38,213 bases of DNA from a virus (IMGVR_UViG_3300045922_001096:1-38213); one strand, 5' to 3'; positions 1-8,723 are shown, counted from the stretch's first letter. Notes: generated by a model not told the origin, from the letters alone. Numbers and translations: made by a program.

Positions 1-216
1 CAAACTACGTTAGCGACGACGATGATAGTTTCCGCGACAGAGCGCGCAAACGCCGCAAATCGGTTGTCTGCGCAATTGACACATGGGCTGACGGCGAAAC
101 GCTACGAGGTTGCGATAACGACGGCGCGAACCTAACGCGCCGCATTTTAGAGCGCTGGGACGTTCCAAATTCAGACATTGAGCGGATTCTGGCGCACTAT
201 TGGTCAAAACCTGATG
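1..216. repeat. Terminal redundancy of the contig, left copy
   Basis: Bases 1-216 match 37998-38213 at a constant offset of 37997. The only difference I found is G at 128 against A at 38125. The repeat lies inside the caspase-like gene, and the reading frame stays open across the join. This is the signature of a circular molecule, or circularly permuted reads, assembled past its own start. The mismatch is a synonymous third-position Ala change. Confidence 0.95.
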
Positions 217-917
217 GGCTGTTTATGCGGGTGCAGTGGCGCGATTGCGAACTACGCGTTTTGCGTAATAACTACGCTACGTGCGCCCGCGCTCGGCAGG
301 CTATGGCGTGGGTAACAAGCGGGCTAGCCAACGACGGGCGGGCGTTTTGGGGACAATCCTCGCATGGCACGCAAACGCCGTCGGATACCGAAATTGACCA
401 ACTCGACGAATGCTGGGTAATGTACGACCACGATTGGGATAAACCAATGACGTGGTTTATTGACGACATTATCGGCGACGCGCAGAAAAATCTCAAAGCG
501 GGGCAAGGGCTAAAAATCCTTTCGGATTCTTGCCACAGCGATAAAATGCTGCGTAATGCCAGTCCCTCCGCAATTTCGCGTTACCTCGTACCGCCCGCCG
601 ATTTGGTCGGCGCGCGCAAAACAGCGCGCAAAGCGTGGTTTTGGGGGAATGCCGAAACAGAGAGCGCAAACGCCGCTCTGTTGTCGGGCTGCACCGCAGA
701 CAGCGTGAGCTATACGCAGAAATACACCATCAACGGCGAAACAGTTTACGAGGGCGCGCTGACGCACGAAACTTTGCACATCGAAAACGCTGCGCCGTCG
801 CTGACCCTGCGTCAAGTGCATAGCGCTGTGTACAAAATTTTGTCGTCAAGCCGGAACAAACAGGAGCCGCAATTGGAGGGCGCCGACTGGCTTATTGACG
901 AACCGCTTTTTTTCTGA
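1..917 (+). CDS. Caspase/metacaspase-type cysteine protease (peptidase C14), 3' part; the gene starts at 37883
   Basis: Joined to 37883-38213 across the circular junction, this gives a 343-residue protein (codons here start at base 3). The N-terminal part has the family's first strand and helix pattern: SVVCAID, LRGCDNDG, then an LTRRILERW helix. The catalytic His lies in SSHGTQ (about H160). An acidic DECWVMYD stretch and FIDDII follow, matching the metacaspase S1-pocket region. The catalytic Cys lies in LSDSCHSD (about C216). The C-terminal subunit shows LLSGCTADS, then GALTHETL and QEPQLEGADWL, as in metacaspases. Cys-His proteases of this clan usually cut after Arg/Lys (metacaspase type) or Asp (caspase type). 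The position between a holin-like gene and a gp37-like gene implies late expression. Virion-protein processing, killing or lysis timing, and counter-defence are all open. The family call is strong; the role is inference. Confidence 0.93.
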   Translation, partial: NYVSDDDDSFRDRARKRRKSVVCAIDTWADGETLRGCDNDGANLTRRILERWDVPNSDIERILAHYWSKPDGLFMRVQWRDCELRVLRNNYATCARARQAMAWVTSGLANDGRAFWGQSSHGTQTPSDTEIDQLDECWVMYDHDWDKPMTWFIDDIIGDAQKNLKAGQGLKILSDSCHSDKMLRNASPSAISRYLVPPADLVGARKTARKAWFWGNAETESANAALLSGCTADSVSYTQKYTINGETVYEGALTHETLHIENAAPSLTLRQVHSAVYKILSSSRNKQEPQLEGADWLIDEPLFF

Positions 918-936
918 ACCCGCAATGGGAAACAGC

Positions 937-1260
937 ATGACTATAGAGAAAACCATTGAGCGGCTAAAATTTTTCACGGGCAAATTCTCTAGCCTCTGGG
1001 GCGTGAGAGCGGACGTAGCGGGGACGCGCATGGATTTCCTCCCGCTCGGCTACGCGCCTTTGCCCGCGCCGCGCGTTGTGTTTTCGGTTTATCAGCTGTC
1101 TAGACCATGCCAGGCGTGGCGCGTAATAGAGGAACTTTCGCTCTACGAGCGCAAAACTATGCCCGTTTGCGTGGAAATAGCCGCCGGAGACGTCCGCGAA
1201 ATTGCGGGAGTAGCGGCTGACGAAAAGCAACAGGTGTTTCTTCTTACTATGCCTACATGA
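937..1260 (+). CDS. Conserved-looking small protein of the tail connector region, function unknown
   Basis: This encodes about 107 residues. The frame is open from 895, overlapping the caspase-like gene, with possible starts at 895, 925 and 937. I prefer 937 because a weak GGGA lies about nine bases upstream and the predicted helix (TIEKTIERLKFF) begins there. Its stop overlaps the start of the gp37-like gene (ATGA at 1257), so the two are translationally coupled. In Mu-like phages this spot, just before the gp37-like gene, may hold another small connector protein. I do not recognise the family. There is no signal peptide or membrane segment. Confidence 0.6.
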   Translation: MTIEKTIERLKFFTGKFSSLWGVRADVAGTRMDFLPLGYAPLPAPRVVFSVYQLSRPCQAWRVIEELSLYERKTMPVCVEIAAGDVREIAGVAADEKQQVFLLTMPT

Positions 1261-1799
1261 TACCTATCGCCAAAATAGAAGAGGCTGTTGTGCGACGTTT
1301 GCGGGCGGCGCTCCCATTAAAAACGGTGCAGATAGAAACGTTCCCCGCCAATGCGCGAACGTTCATTGACACATTTCGCGCGGCTTCTGGAGCTCTTTTA
1401 GTACAGTATGCAGGGCGGAAACGCAAGCATACCGCCGATTACGCAGGCACGGACGTATTGACGCTTGAAATCACCGCAATCAGCCGCAACCTGCGTGGAG
1501 ACCACAGCGCAATTTACACGCTGCTGGACGCTGCGCGGTTGGCTGTTTCCGGAATGAATTTGACGGAAACCGTATCAACGGGCGACGCTGAAAATCCGAC
1601 GCAAGAGCGGCTGATTGGAGCGCGGTTTTATCTCCAGGATGAGGAATACGAGGCGTATTTAGAAAAAAACGGTCTATGGATATACAAACAAACCTACCTC
1701 AGCGACCCTATTGGCTGGATTCAGGAAGAGAGCGCGGATATTGTTATTACCGAAATCACAGTAAAATCACCCTCAGGGATTGAGGAAATCATCCCGTAA
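1257..1799 (+). CDS. Mu gp37-like tail terminator/connector protein (DUF1834 family)
   Basis: The protein has 180 residues. It opens with IAKIEEAVVRRLRAAL, the N-terminal helix pattern of the DUF1834 family (Mu gp37), followed by a mixed alpha/beta body and an acidic C-terminus. Mu gp37 lies directly upstream of the tail sheath gene and is thought to act at the tail terminus or head-tail junction. Here the gene likewise precedes a small gp38-like gene and the sheath. It overlaps the upstream gene by four bases. The call rests on the N-terminal pattern, length and order, and no catalytic motif is expected. Confidence 0.75.
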   Translation: MIPIAKIEEAVVRRLRAALPLKTVQIETFPANARTFIDTFRAASGALLVQYAGRKRKHTADYAGTDVLTLEITAISRNLRGDHSAIYTLLDAARLAVSGMNLTETVSTGDAENPTQERLIGARFYLQDEEYEAYLEKNGLWIYKQTYLSDPIGWIQEESADIVITEITVKSPSGIEEIIP

Positions 1800-1816
1800 C
1801 GAAAACGGAGTTATGT

Positions 1817-2092
1817 ATGGTAAAAAATTATCGCTATGTGGGCGAGGCGCGCATTAACGGCGTATCGCTCCGAAACGGCGCCGAAATTCTCCTGCACTAC
1901 GGCGAAACGTATGCGCTGGACGACAGCGAGACGTTTGTGCAAACGTTTTTGAAAAAACGCGATGCGAACGGTATGCCCGCGCCGTGGTTGATTGCCGTAG
2001 AGACGGGAACAGGGTATGCAGCGTCAGAGGCAGAGGAAACAAACGAATCTCACGAATTCACGAAACAGCAACCAACAAAACGGAGCAAATAA
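1817..2092 (+). CDS. Small protein upstream of tail sheath, DUF2635/Mu gp38-like position
   Basis: The protein has 91 residues. A Shine-Dalgarno CGGAG lies upstream of the ATG. The first 65 residues are a compact beta-rich segment; the last 25 are acidic and polar (EAEETNESHEF) and look disordered. In Mu a small gene (gp38, DUF2635) occupies the slot between gp37 and the sheath, so I assign it by position. The sequence match to that family is weak by eye. The stop is one base before the sheath ATG, so the genes are tightly coupled. Confidence 0.6.
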   Translation: MVKNYRYVGEARINGVSLRNGAEILLHYGETYALDDSETFVQTFLKKRDANGMPAPWLIAVETGTGYAASEAEETNESHEFTKQQPTKRSK

Positions 2093-2093
2093 T

Positions 2094-3593
2094 ATGCCGG
2101 CAACGTTTCATCACGGCGTAGAGATACAAGAGGTCAAATCGCGCACACGAACAATATCTCTCGTACAAAGCGCAATTATTGGAGTAATTGGCACCGCGCC
2201 GATTCATCATTTGCCCGCCGCGCAGCGCACGCTGAACCGCAACGTCCTTATCGCGTCCGACGCCGACAAGGCGTACTATTGCGGCGCCGACGCCGATAGC
2301 GCAGGCTATACGCTAAACCGCGATATTGAGATAATTTTCAAACAGGCGAATACGGCTGTCATCGCTATTAACGTTTTTGACCCGTCGCAGCATCGCACGC
2401 TCGGAGCGAATATCGCAACCAGCGGCAACGCGTCTCGCACCGCAAACGTTGCAACCGTTACCACTGCGGCGCCGCACGGTCTTGTAACCGGCGATTTTGT
2501 CAATCTGACCTCGTTTGCCGCCGATTTTGCGTCGTTTAATCACGATTATGTGAAAATAAACGCGCCGACAGCGACGACCATTACGTTCCCTAGCGTGGGA
2601 GCGGATATTGTCGCTGCGGCTCAGAGCGCGGGTATCGTGAAAAAAATCACCTTTACGCCGGAGGCTGTTACGGCTAGCGACATTATCGGGGCGGTGGAAT
2701 CGGACGGCAGCGTTACGGGGATGAAAGTGTGGGCGGCGGCGCGGGGGCAATTTGGGTTCAGCCCGCGTATTTTGATCGCCCCGTCGTATTCCACGCAGCA
2801 ATCAGTCGCTGCGGAAATGCGCATCATCGCCGACCAAATCCGCGCAAAGGCGATTATAGACGTCCCCGCAGGTCTTACGTATCAACAGGTACTCGAAGGG
2901 CGAGGCGTAAGCGGCACAATAAACCTCAACACCTCCAGCCCCCGCGTGGATATTTGCTACCCGCACGTGTACGGCACATCGGTCGTGGACGGCACGGAAG
3001 AATTGCACCCATTTTCGCCGTACTATGCCGGCGTTATGGCGGCTACCGACCTCGAAGAGGGGTACTGGACGCCGCCCAGCAACCGCGAGATCAGAGGCAT
3101 TACGGGCGTAGAGCGGAATATTAGTTTTGACGTGCTGAACACGAACACGGAGGCAAACAAACTCAACGCTGCGGGCGTGGTAACGATTGTCCGCGACTAC
3201 GGCACTGGTTTTCTCGTTTGGGGCGTTCGCTCTGCGGCGTTCCCTAGCAGTTCCGACCCGGATTCGTTTACGTCTGTACGCCGCACGAAGGACATTCTGC
3301 ACGATTCACTGGGCTACGGATTGCGCCCGTATTTAGGGAAACCAATGACGTTGGCAAACGTCGATTCGGCGCTCATGACCATTAACGGTTTTCTGCGAGA
3401 CCGCATTGCCGCCGGAGCGTTGATGCCGGGATCTGAGGCGAAATTCCTCCCCAGCGACAACAGCACCACACAAATGGCGCAGGGCAAAATCTGTTTTTAT
3501 CTCAATCAAATGAGTCCGATTCCAATGGAGCATATTATTCTGAAAAGCCAGGAAAATATTGATTTGCTCGAGGCTCTATACGAACTGTCCTAA
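2094..3593 (+). CDS. Tail sheath protein (P2 FI / Mu L family)
   Basis: The protein has 499 residues. The chosen start has an upstream CGGAG and gives the typical sheath N-terminus: FHHGVEIQEV, then TRTISLVQSAIIGVIGTAP, the usual opening of P2 FI-type sheaths. Later features are SPRVDICYPH, then SPYYAGVMAATDLEEGYWTPPSN and ITGVERN, matching the conserved sheath core in which subunits assemble around the tube. The C-terminus (CFYLNQMSPIPMEHIIL) matches the sheath C-terminal domain that donates strands to neighbours. The frame is open further upstream to 2016, but that extension overlaps the previous gene. This gene makes the window a contractile-tail phage. Confidence 0.95.
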   Translation: MPATFHHGVEIQEVKSRTRTISLVQSAIIGVIGTAPIHHLPAAQRTLNRNVLIASDADKAYYCGADADSAGYTLNRDIEIIFKQANTAVIAINVFDPSQHRTLGANIATSGNASRTANVATVTTAAPHGLVTGDFVNLTSFAADFASFNHDYVKINAPTATTITFPSVGADIVAAAQSAGIVKKITFTPEAVTASDIIGAVESDGSVTGMKVWAAARGQFGFSPRILIAPSYSTQQSVAAEMRIIADQIRAKAIIDVPAGLTYQQVLEGRGVSGTINLNTSSPRVDICYPHVYGTSVVDGTEELHPFSPYYAGVMAATDLEEGYWTPPSNREIRGITGVERNISFDVLNTNTEANKLNAAGVVTIVRDYGTGFLVWGVRSAAFPSSSDPDSFTSVRRTKDILHDSLGYGLRPYLGKPMTLANVDSALMTINGFLRDRIAAGALMPGSEAKFLPSDNSTTQMAQGKICFYLNQMSPIPMEHIILKSQENIDLLEALYELS

Positions 3594-3626
3594 CCTACTA
3601 ACCCCTAACTAAAATGGAGAATAATA

Positions 3627-4142
3627 ATGGCTGAAATCAAAGTCCTCACGGGCGCAAATGTGTACATTAACGGCGGTTCTCGCATCGGGCAGGTGGACAC
3701 GTTTGAAAGCCCCTCCATTGTTCAGAAAACAATGGAATACGCCGGTCTAGGGCTAACAGGCGCGCAGGATATTCCTATTGGCCCGGACAAAATGGAGGCG
3801 ACTCTGAAATTTGCGGGCATGTATGGCGATACGCTCAAATTGGCGTCCGACCCACACAAAAAACACGATTACATGCTGCGGGGCAACATTGACGTTGTCG
3901 GCAGCGACGGGCGAACGGAACAAAAGCCCTATAAGGCGGAGATGAAAGCTTATAACCTTGAACTAAAACCCGGCAGCATTAAAAGAGGCGACGAATCCGC
4001 GCCCGAAGTAAAGCTCGGCGTGCGATTTTACCGCCTCGAAATTGACGGCGAGGAAATCGTGAAAATTGACCTTGACAACCACATTTACGCGGTCGCCGGA
4101 GAAGACAAAATGGGCGGGTACCGGGGCAATCTTGGTATTTAA
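3627..4142 (+). CDS. Major tail tube protein (P2 FII family)
   Basis: The protein has 171 residues, the usual FII length. The ATG follows a clear Shine-Dalgarno (TGGAG). The sequence has the FII pattern: an N-terminal INGGSRIGQVDTFESP segment, a central DIPIGPDKMEATLKF strand pair, and a C-terminal GVRFYRLEIDGEEIVKIDL followed by a short tail. It polymerises into hexameric rings inside the sheath. The adjacent sheath gene and a hairpin immediately downstream, often placed after highly expressed tube genes, fit this call. Confidence 0.93.
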   Translation: MAEIKVLTGANVYINGGSRIGQVDTFESPSIVQKTMEYAGLGLTGAQDIPIGPDKMEATLKFAGMYGDTLKLASDPHKKHDYMLRGNIDVVGSDGRTEQKPYKAEMKAYNLELKPGSIKRGDESAPEVKLGVRFYRLEIDGEEIVKIDLDNHIYAVAGEDKMGGYRGNLGI

Positions 4143-4162
4143 CGTCTATTTGTTGCAATGAA

Positions 4163-4187
4163 GGGCGCAATCAAAAGGGTTGCGCCC
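4163..4187 (+). terminator. Hairpin after tail tube gene (terminator or attenuator)
   Basis: GGGCGCAA at 4163-4170 pairs perfectly with TTGCGCCC at 4180-4187 across a nine-base loop, and ATTTT follows four bases later. This is probably a partial terminator that sets sheath and tube expression above the downstream tail genes, or an mRNA-stabilising stem. The short T run makes it a weak terminator. Confidence 0.6.
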
Positions 4188-4219
4188 GGTATTTTGCCTT
4201 ACAATCATCAAAATTTTTT

Positions 4220-4837
4220 ATGAAAACTTTCGAACTCTCTCGGCAAATAACGGCGGCGCTGGACGACCAAATCACGTATCAGAAATTTCTTTTGTGGAAC
4301 AGGATAGGCGACGAATCGAAAATACTGCAGGAGATGATTTTGGGCAACGTAAAATTTTTGCATCCGCCATCGGGAGAATTTCGCCCTATTAGCGAGGCGC
4401 AGTATCAGCGTCTGCCCGTGCAACTAGTCAGGCAGTTGAACGCATGGTTGGCTGCGGAATTACTCGTCAAAGCCACGCCGGACGCAAACGATAAAAATCT
4501 CGCAACGCTGCCAAGCGGTCAGCGCGTGCGGTGGCGAACCGCGCTGATGGGCGACCAACTGGCCGCCGAAAAATGGGCGGCAAAACAGCCGCATTTGCTC
4601 ACGGCGTACGTCATTGAGCGGACATTTGAGTTTGAGAACGATGACGGGGAATTTGAGCAGCGGTTGGTCGAGGATATTTTGGAGATGAGTTTGCAGGACG
4701 GCTACGCTATGTCGGAGCTCTCAACGAGCGAGGAGAATAGCGCCGATTTTTTCGAGGATTTCTGGGGAGAAGCCTCCGACAATACGTCGCAGGACTCATC
4801 TACCACGGGTTCACGCTCACGGAAATCAAGAGCATGA
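4220..4837 (+). CDS. Tail assembly chaperone, zero-frame product (P2 gpE analogue)
   Basis: The protein has 205 residues and sits between the tail tube and tape measure genes, the invariant place of tail assembly chaperones. These coat the tape measure protein during tail building. The body is helical and carries acidic segments (FEFENDDGEFEQ, EENSADFFEDF). The last 27 residues are low-complexity Ser/Thr/Arg, as expected for the tail of a zero-frame product whose conserved C-terminus is in another frame. A second reading frame overlaps its end and appears to be joined by -1 frameshifting (see the 4220-4917 entry). Confidence 0.82.
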   Translation: MKTFELSRQITAALDDQITYQKFLLWNRIGDESKILQEMILGNVKFLHPPSGEFRPISEAQYQRLPVQLVRQLNAWLAAELLVKATPDANDKNLATLPSGQRVRWRTALMGDQLAAEKWAAKQPHLLTAYVIERTFEFENDDGEFEQRLVEDILEMSLQDGYAMSELSTSEENSADFFEDFWGEASDNTSQDSSTTGSRSRKSRA

Positions 4838-4917
4838 CCGTTGGCGAATTTTGGTTTTGGCTGCAAACCGTTCACAAATTTAACGAGGAGCAAGCCGCGC
4901 GCATGAAAAATCAATAG
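4220..4917 (+). CDS. Tail assembly chaperone, -1 frameshift fusion product (P2 gpE+E' analogue)
   Basis: Reading from 4220 to the slippery run at 4747-4753, then shifting back one base, gives a protein of about 232 residues. The shifted part, ending at TAG 4915-4917, contains LRQYVAGLIYHGFTLTEIK and then MTVGEFWFWLQTVHKF. That resembles the aromatic, helical C-terminal extension found on the long form of tail chaperones, whereas the zero-frame end looks like filler. The shifted frame has no good independent start far enough upstream; the first ATG in that frame is at 4834. Frameshifted chaperones are near-universal in lambda- and P2-type tails. Confidence 0.78.
4731..4753 (+). promoter_or_regulatory. 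Programmed -1 frameshift signal
   Basis: The heptamer TTTTTTC (4747-4753) is phased T_TTT_TTC in the zero frame, a canonical -1 slippery site. AGGAG at 4731-4735 lies 11 bases upstream, the spacing at which an internal Shine-Dalgarno stimulates -1 slippage in dnaX-type sites. A GGGGAG lies downstream. Together they would create the long chaperone form. Confidence 0.75.
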
Positions 4918-4960
4918 CAATAGCATACACCAACCTTGCGGAACGAAAAATCAACAGCAT

Positions 4961-7897
4961 ATGGCGTCATTTGATTTCGGCATACGAATTAAAGCGACAG
5001 ACGGCGCAAGTTCCGTTATCGCGGGCATCCAGCAGAAACTTTCGGGGGTTGGCGCGTCCATTTCCGGCGCCGCCGAGCGAATGGCGAAATTTGGCTTTAT
5101 TGCCAGCGGTATAAGCGCAGCTTCATCGTCAATCAATTCGTTTTCTAACGGGTTTGTAGAGCTCGACACCGCAACCGCGAAAATCCGCACTTTGGGTGGA
5201 GACGCGAAAGCGCTTGCGCCGCAATTCCGCGACGTAGCGCTATCTATGGCAAACACCATGCCGCTCACCGCCGAGAGCATTCAGGCGGCAACCTACGACG
5301 CACTTTCGGCGGGGATTGAGCCCAGCAAAGCGGCAATTGAATCATTCATGGACGCGGCGGGAAAATTGGCGGTAGGCGGCTCGGAAACGGTCGGCAATGC
5401 GGTTAATGTTTTGTCGTCTATGCTGAACTCCTACGGCGCGTCGGCAATTGAGGCGACGAAATACAGCGACATTCTGTTTACAACGGTTAATTTGGGCAAA
5501 ACGAGCATCCCCGAATTGTCGTCGTATTTATCGCAGGTCGTACCAACGGCGGCGGCGGCGGGAGTTTCGCTGGATAACGTTGGCGCGTCGTTGTCGGTGA
5601 TGACGGCAAACGGCGTGCCGACGGCGCAATCAACGACGAAACTGAATCAGCTGTTATTGGAATTGCAAAAACCGGGGAAAGATCTGCAGCCGATTCTCGA
5701 AGCGGCGGGAGTTTCGCTAGAATCATTGAAAAACGAGTCCCTGCCGGAAAACCTTGCGCGGGTGCGAAATGCAATGGCAAAAGCGGGGAAAACAGCCGCG
5801 ACCGCGTTTTCGTCATCGGAAGCGGGCGCGGCGTTCAACGTGCTGACGAAGGACATTTCTAAATTCAGGGGAACGCTCGACGGTTTTAAATCGAGCGCGG
5901 GGACGACGGAAGCGGCGTACCAGGACATGGCGCAGTCAATTGACAATCAAACGAAACAATTGGAAGCGCGGATCGGCGTGCTCAAAATACGGGCGTTGGA
6001 TTCTCTGGGGAGTTTCGGCGTAATAGCCGTATCAGCCTCGCGCCAATTTTCAGCGTTAGCGCCCGAAATCACCGCGCTTGCGGGTATAAAATCATTGCTG
6101 CCGGAGGGCGCGTTTGCGAGTCTCAAAACAGGGATTGCCTCCGCGTTGTCTGGGGTGGGCGGTATCGCAACGAGCGCGTTTTCGTCGGTGCAAAGCGCGT
6201 TTGGGCGCATGGTTGCGGGGCTGAGGGGTTTTTCGTTTTCCGGTATGTTCTCTAGCATTGCATCGAGCGCGTATAGCGCTGTTTCCGGCATGAGTTCGGC
6301 TCTGTATAGCGGCGTTGCGTCGCTGCGCGTTTTTGCCGCGCAGCAGCTTGCGGCGGCGCGAAGTTCGGCGCTCTTCTCCGGCGGGATTGGCGGTTTTGCA
6401 AAAACTATCGGCGGCAGTCTGGTGGGCGGCGTCCGTTCGGTACTATCCAGCGTTATGGCGATGAATATGGCGTTTCTCACCAGTCCCGTGACATGGATAG
6501 CCGTTGCGCTAGCAGGCGCGGCGTTTTTGATATACAAAAATTGGGCTCCGATTAAAGAATTTTTCGGCGGACTATTCGACGGTATTGGCGGGTTTTTTGA
6601 CGGATTCATGGCGGGTATTGGAGCGGCGTTTGCCGCCCCTTGGTCAATTCTGCAAGAGGTTTTTGCCGCGTTTTCGCCTATCATTGACGCGGTAAAAGCG
6701 CTGTTTACGCCCGTTGAGGCGGTTGCGGGAGCGGCGGGCAAAACAGCGAATCAATTTGCGTGGCTCAAAGACGCGGGCGTGGTAGCCGGTCAATATCTCG
6801 GCACGGCTTTGCGTGTGCTTGTTACGCCTATTTTGTGGTTGGCGAAAGTCGTTGGTCAGGTCATTGGGCTGATGACGGGCTTGAGTACGACCGGCGGGAA
6901 CATGGCGCGAGTACTAGTGGGCGCATTTACGGCTATTACGCTGCCAATACAAACAGTAATGGGTCTGCTCGGCGGACTGTGGACGTTTATTACCGATTTG
7001 TTCTCCGGCAAATCGTTTGCTGAGGCGGGGACGAACCTCGTTATGAGCCTGTGGGAGGGCATTCAGGCAACGTGGGGGAAACTTGTCGAGGGCGTAAAAG
7101 GGCTTGTAAACGGCATTACAAACTTGTTTTCCGGCAAAAAAGACGAGGCGCAAGCAAAAGTCAGCGCCGCCGCCGTCAGCAAAACCAGCAACGACGCCGC
7201 AAAAACTGCGTCTGCCGCCGTTCAAAAAGCCGTTCCAAAACAGATTAAAGCGCCCAAAGTGGAAAAACCGAAAGTCCCGAAACCGGACCAGCCCAAACTT
7301 ATGCCGCTCCGCCCGCCGCTGGCGCCAGATTTTTCGTGGATTGCCAAACAAAACATTGAACCGCCGAAATTTAAGCCGATGGAACCGCCCAAACTCGCAA
7401 CCGATACGGGCAACGCTGCGAAAACAATCAACGAGGAACTGAAAAGTATTTCTGTCGAGGGCACGGATTTGTTCTCGGCGAATTCCACAGCATTCAAACT
7501 GCCGGAACCGCCGCTTGAGACGGGCGCGTTTCGACGAATTGATTTTGAAAACATGCCCGCGCCGGCAATCACATTGCCGCCGTTTGAGCAGCCAAAATTT
7601 TCGCTGCCCACGTTCAACATCCCCAATGTATCGTTCCCGCCATTGCCGGATTTACCGCAAAGCGCGCCGTCGCCGCCTTTGCCGCCCCAAATCGGAGTTC
7701 CCGCGGCAAGCGGCGGCGTCGTGGTGAATTTCAACGTGAACATCAACGCAGACGGAGCGGGCGGGAGCGGCGCATCGTCGGCGCAGGATATAGCCAACGA
7801 GGTGGAGCAGGCGCTTCGCAAAATGGCGCCCGACATCGCGCGGCAGATTGAGGAGGCAAACCGGCAACTCAAACGCCTGTCGTTTGCAGGATTCTAA
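4961..7897 (+). CDS. Tail tape measure protein
   Basis: The protein has 978 residues and is the longest gene in the window. The N-terminal part (about residues 40-330) has the TP901-type tape measure core: SINSFSNGFVELDTATAKI, NVLSSMLNSYG and VSLDNVGASLSVMTANG. A hydrophobic stretch of membrane-span character (LTSPVTWIAVALAGAAFLIY, about residues 503-522) follows, typical of the part inserted during DNA ejection. The C-terminal third is Pro/Lys-rich (KVEKPKVPKPDQPK) and probably extended, ending in a short helical segment. Tape measure length sets tail length; the usual rule of about 1.5 Å per residue suggests a tail near 140-150 nm, an inference only. Confidence 0.93.
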   Translation: MASFDFGIRIKATDGASSVIAGIQQKLSGVGASISGAAERMAKFGFIASGISAASSSINSFSNGFVELDTATAKIRTLGGDAKALAPQFRDVALSMANTMPLTAESIQAATYDALSAGIEPSKAAIESFMDAAGKLAVGGSETVGNAVNVLSSMLNSYGASAIEATKYSDILFTTVNLGKTSIPELSSYLSQVVPTAAAAGVSLDNVGASLSVMTANGVPTAQSTTKLNQLLLELQKPGKDLQPILEAAGVSLESLKNESLPENLARVRNAMAKAGKTAATAFSSSEAGAAFNVLTKDISKFRGTLDGFKSSAGTTEAAYQDMAQSIDNQTKQLEARIGVLKIRALDSLGSFGVIAVSASRQFSALAPEITALAGIKSLLPEGAFASLKTGIASALSGVGGIATSAFSSVQSAFGRMVAGLRGFSFSGMFSSIASSAYSAVSGMSSALYSGVASLRVFAAQQLAAARSSALFSGGIGGFAKTIGGSLVGGVRSVLSSVMAMNMAFLTSPVTWIAVALAGAAFLIYKNWAPIKEFFGGLFDGIGGFFDGFMAGIGAAFAAPWSILQEVFAAFSPIIDAVKALFTPVEAVAGAAGKTANQFAWLKDAGVVAGQYLGTALRVLVTPILWLAKVVGQVIGLMTGLSTTGGNMARVLVGAFTAITLPIQTVMGLLGGLWTFITDLFSGKSFAEAGTNLVMSLWEGIQATWGKLVEGVKGLVNGITNLFSGKKDEAQAKVSAAAVSKTSNDAAKTASAAVQKAVPKQIKAPKVEKPKVPKPDQPKLMPLRPPLAPDFSWIAKQNIEPPKFKPMEPPKLATDTGNAAKTINEELKSISVEGTDLFSANSTAFKLPEPPLETGAFRRIDFENMPAPAITLPPFEQPKFSLPTFNIPNVSFPPLPDLPQSAPSPPLPPQIGVPAASGGVVVNFNVNINADGAGGSGASSAQDIANEVEQALRKMAPDIARQIEEANRQLKRLSFAGF

Positions 7898-7914
7898 CTA
7901 TTTCAAAAACGCTA

Positions 7915-8502
7915 ATGGCACGAATTTACGCAACATTAGGCGGAGTAGAATTTGAGATACCCGCTGTCGAGGAACTTTCCGACACTATCCAGTGGGAATA
8001 CAAACAGCAGGAAACGGTCGCGGAAAAGGCGGTCATTCAGTTCGCGGGCGCAAAGGCGCGGACGATGTCCCTGAAAATTCACCTGCACGCCAGCTTTTGC
8101 AACCCTGAACAGCGGAAAAAGGAGCTCGAGGACAAAGCGCGTTTGATTGCGCCGTTGCCGCTTATTTTGGCAAATGGTAGGTTGCTGGGGTATTTTGTTA
8201 TCAGCGAAATTAAATCGTCGCTGCAAAAAACAGACAAAGACGGCAATATTATTGCCAGCGAATTGCAATTATCGCTCACCGAATCGGAAAGCGGCTCGGC
8301 GGGATCAGGTGGAGCAGGCGGCGGGAGCGCAACCGGTTTGCCGCCAAAACCCTCCGCCGGCGCGGCGCCGATACAAAAAATTCCAGCGTCCGCTTCTAAA
8401 GCCAAAGACCCGGCGGCTGCTCTTGGCTCGTTTATGCGAGAGAAACAGCAAAAAGCCGCTGGGGTTGCATCGTCCGTTAAACAATCGCTACGGCTGCCAT
8501 GA
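7915..8502 (+). CDS. Tail protein, P2 gpU-like
   Basis: The protein has 195 residues. The first 125 follow the gpU pattern: an N-terminal strand, then SDTIQWEYKQQETV, then a central GYFVISEIKSSLQKTDKDG and an SLTESE strand. P2 gpU lies between the tape measure and gpX/gpD genes, as here, and is needed for tail completion. The last 65 residues are Gly/Ser/Ala/Pro-rich and then Lys-rich, an unusually long disordered extension. It overlaps the gpX-like gene by four bases. Confidence 0.8.
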   Translation: MARIYATLGGVEFEIPAVEELSDTIQWEYKQQETVAEKAVIQFAGAKARTMSLKIHLHASFCNPEQRKKELEDKARLIAPLPLILANGRLLGYFVISEIKSSLQKTDKDGNIIASELQLSLTESESGSAGSGGAGGGSATGLPPKPSAGAAPIQKIPASASKAKDPAAALGSFMREKQQKAAGVASSVKQSLRLP

Positions 8503-8723
8503 TTGAATACCGAACATACACAACGCTCGACGGCGACACGTGGGACCATATTGCGTGGCGGTTCTATAACGACCCTACGGCAATCGAGGATATTATTCGG
8601 GCGAACGCTCACGTGGCAATTACGCCTGTTTTGCCCGGTGGAATAGAGTTGGTTATTCCCGCTCGTGCGGCAGCCTCACCGACTATCCCCAATGCGCAAC
8701 GTCCACCGTGGAGGGCAAAATGA
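8499..8723 (+). CDS. Tail protein X, LysM-like (P2 gpX family)
   Basis: The protein has 74 residues. The sequence TTLDGDTWDHIAWRFYNDP, then IIRANAHVA and PGGIELVIPA, is the LysM-like fold of P2 gpX, which lies between gpU and gpD. It is a baseplate hub component; the fold may bind peptidoglycan or act only as a structural module. It is coupled to the gpU-like gene by an ATGA overlap, and its stop is one base before the gpD-like start. Confidence 0.88.
   Translation: MIEYRTYTTLDGDTWDHIAWRFYNDPTAIEDIIRANAHVAITPVLPGGIELVIPARAAASPTIPNAQRPPWRAK

Noticed and set aside
5947-6741. A 264-codon frame antisense to the tape measure gene
   Set aside because: It mirrors the codon pattern of the tape measure gene in a GC-rich third position context, and has no start signal or family resemblance.
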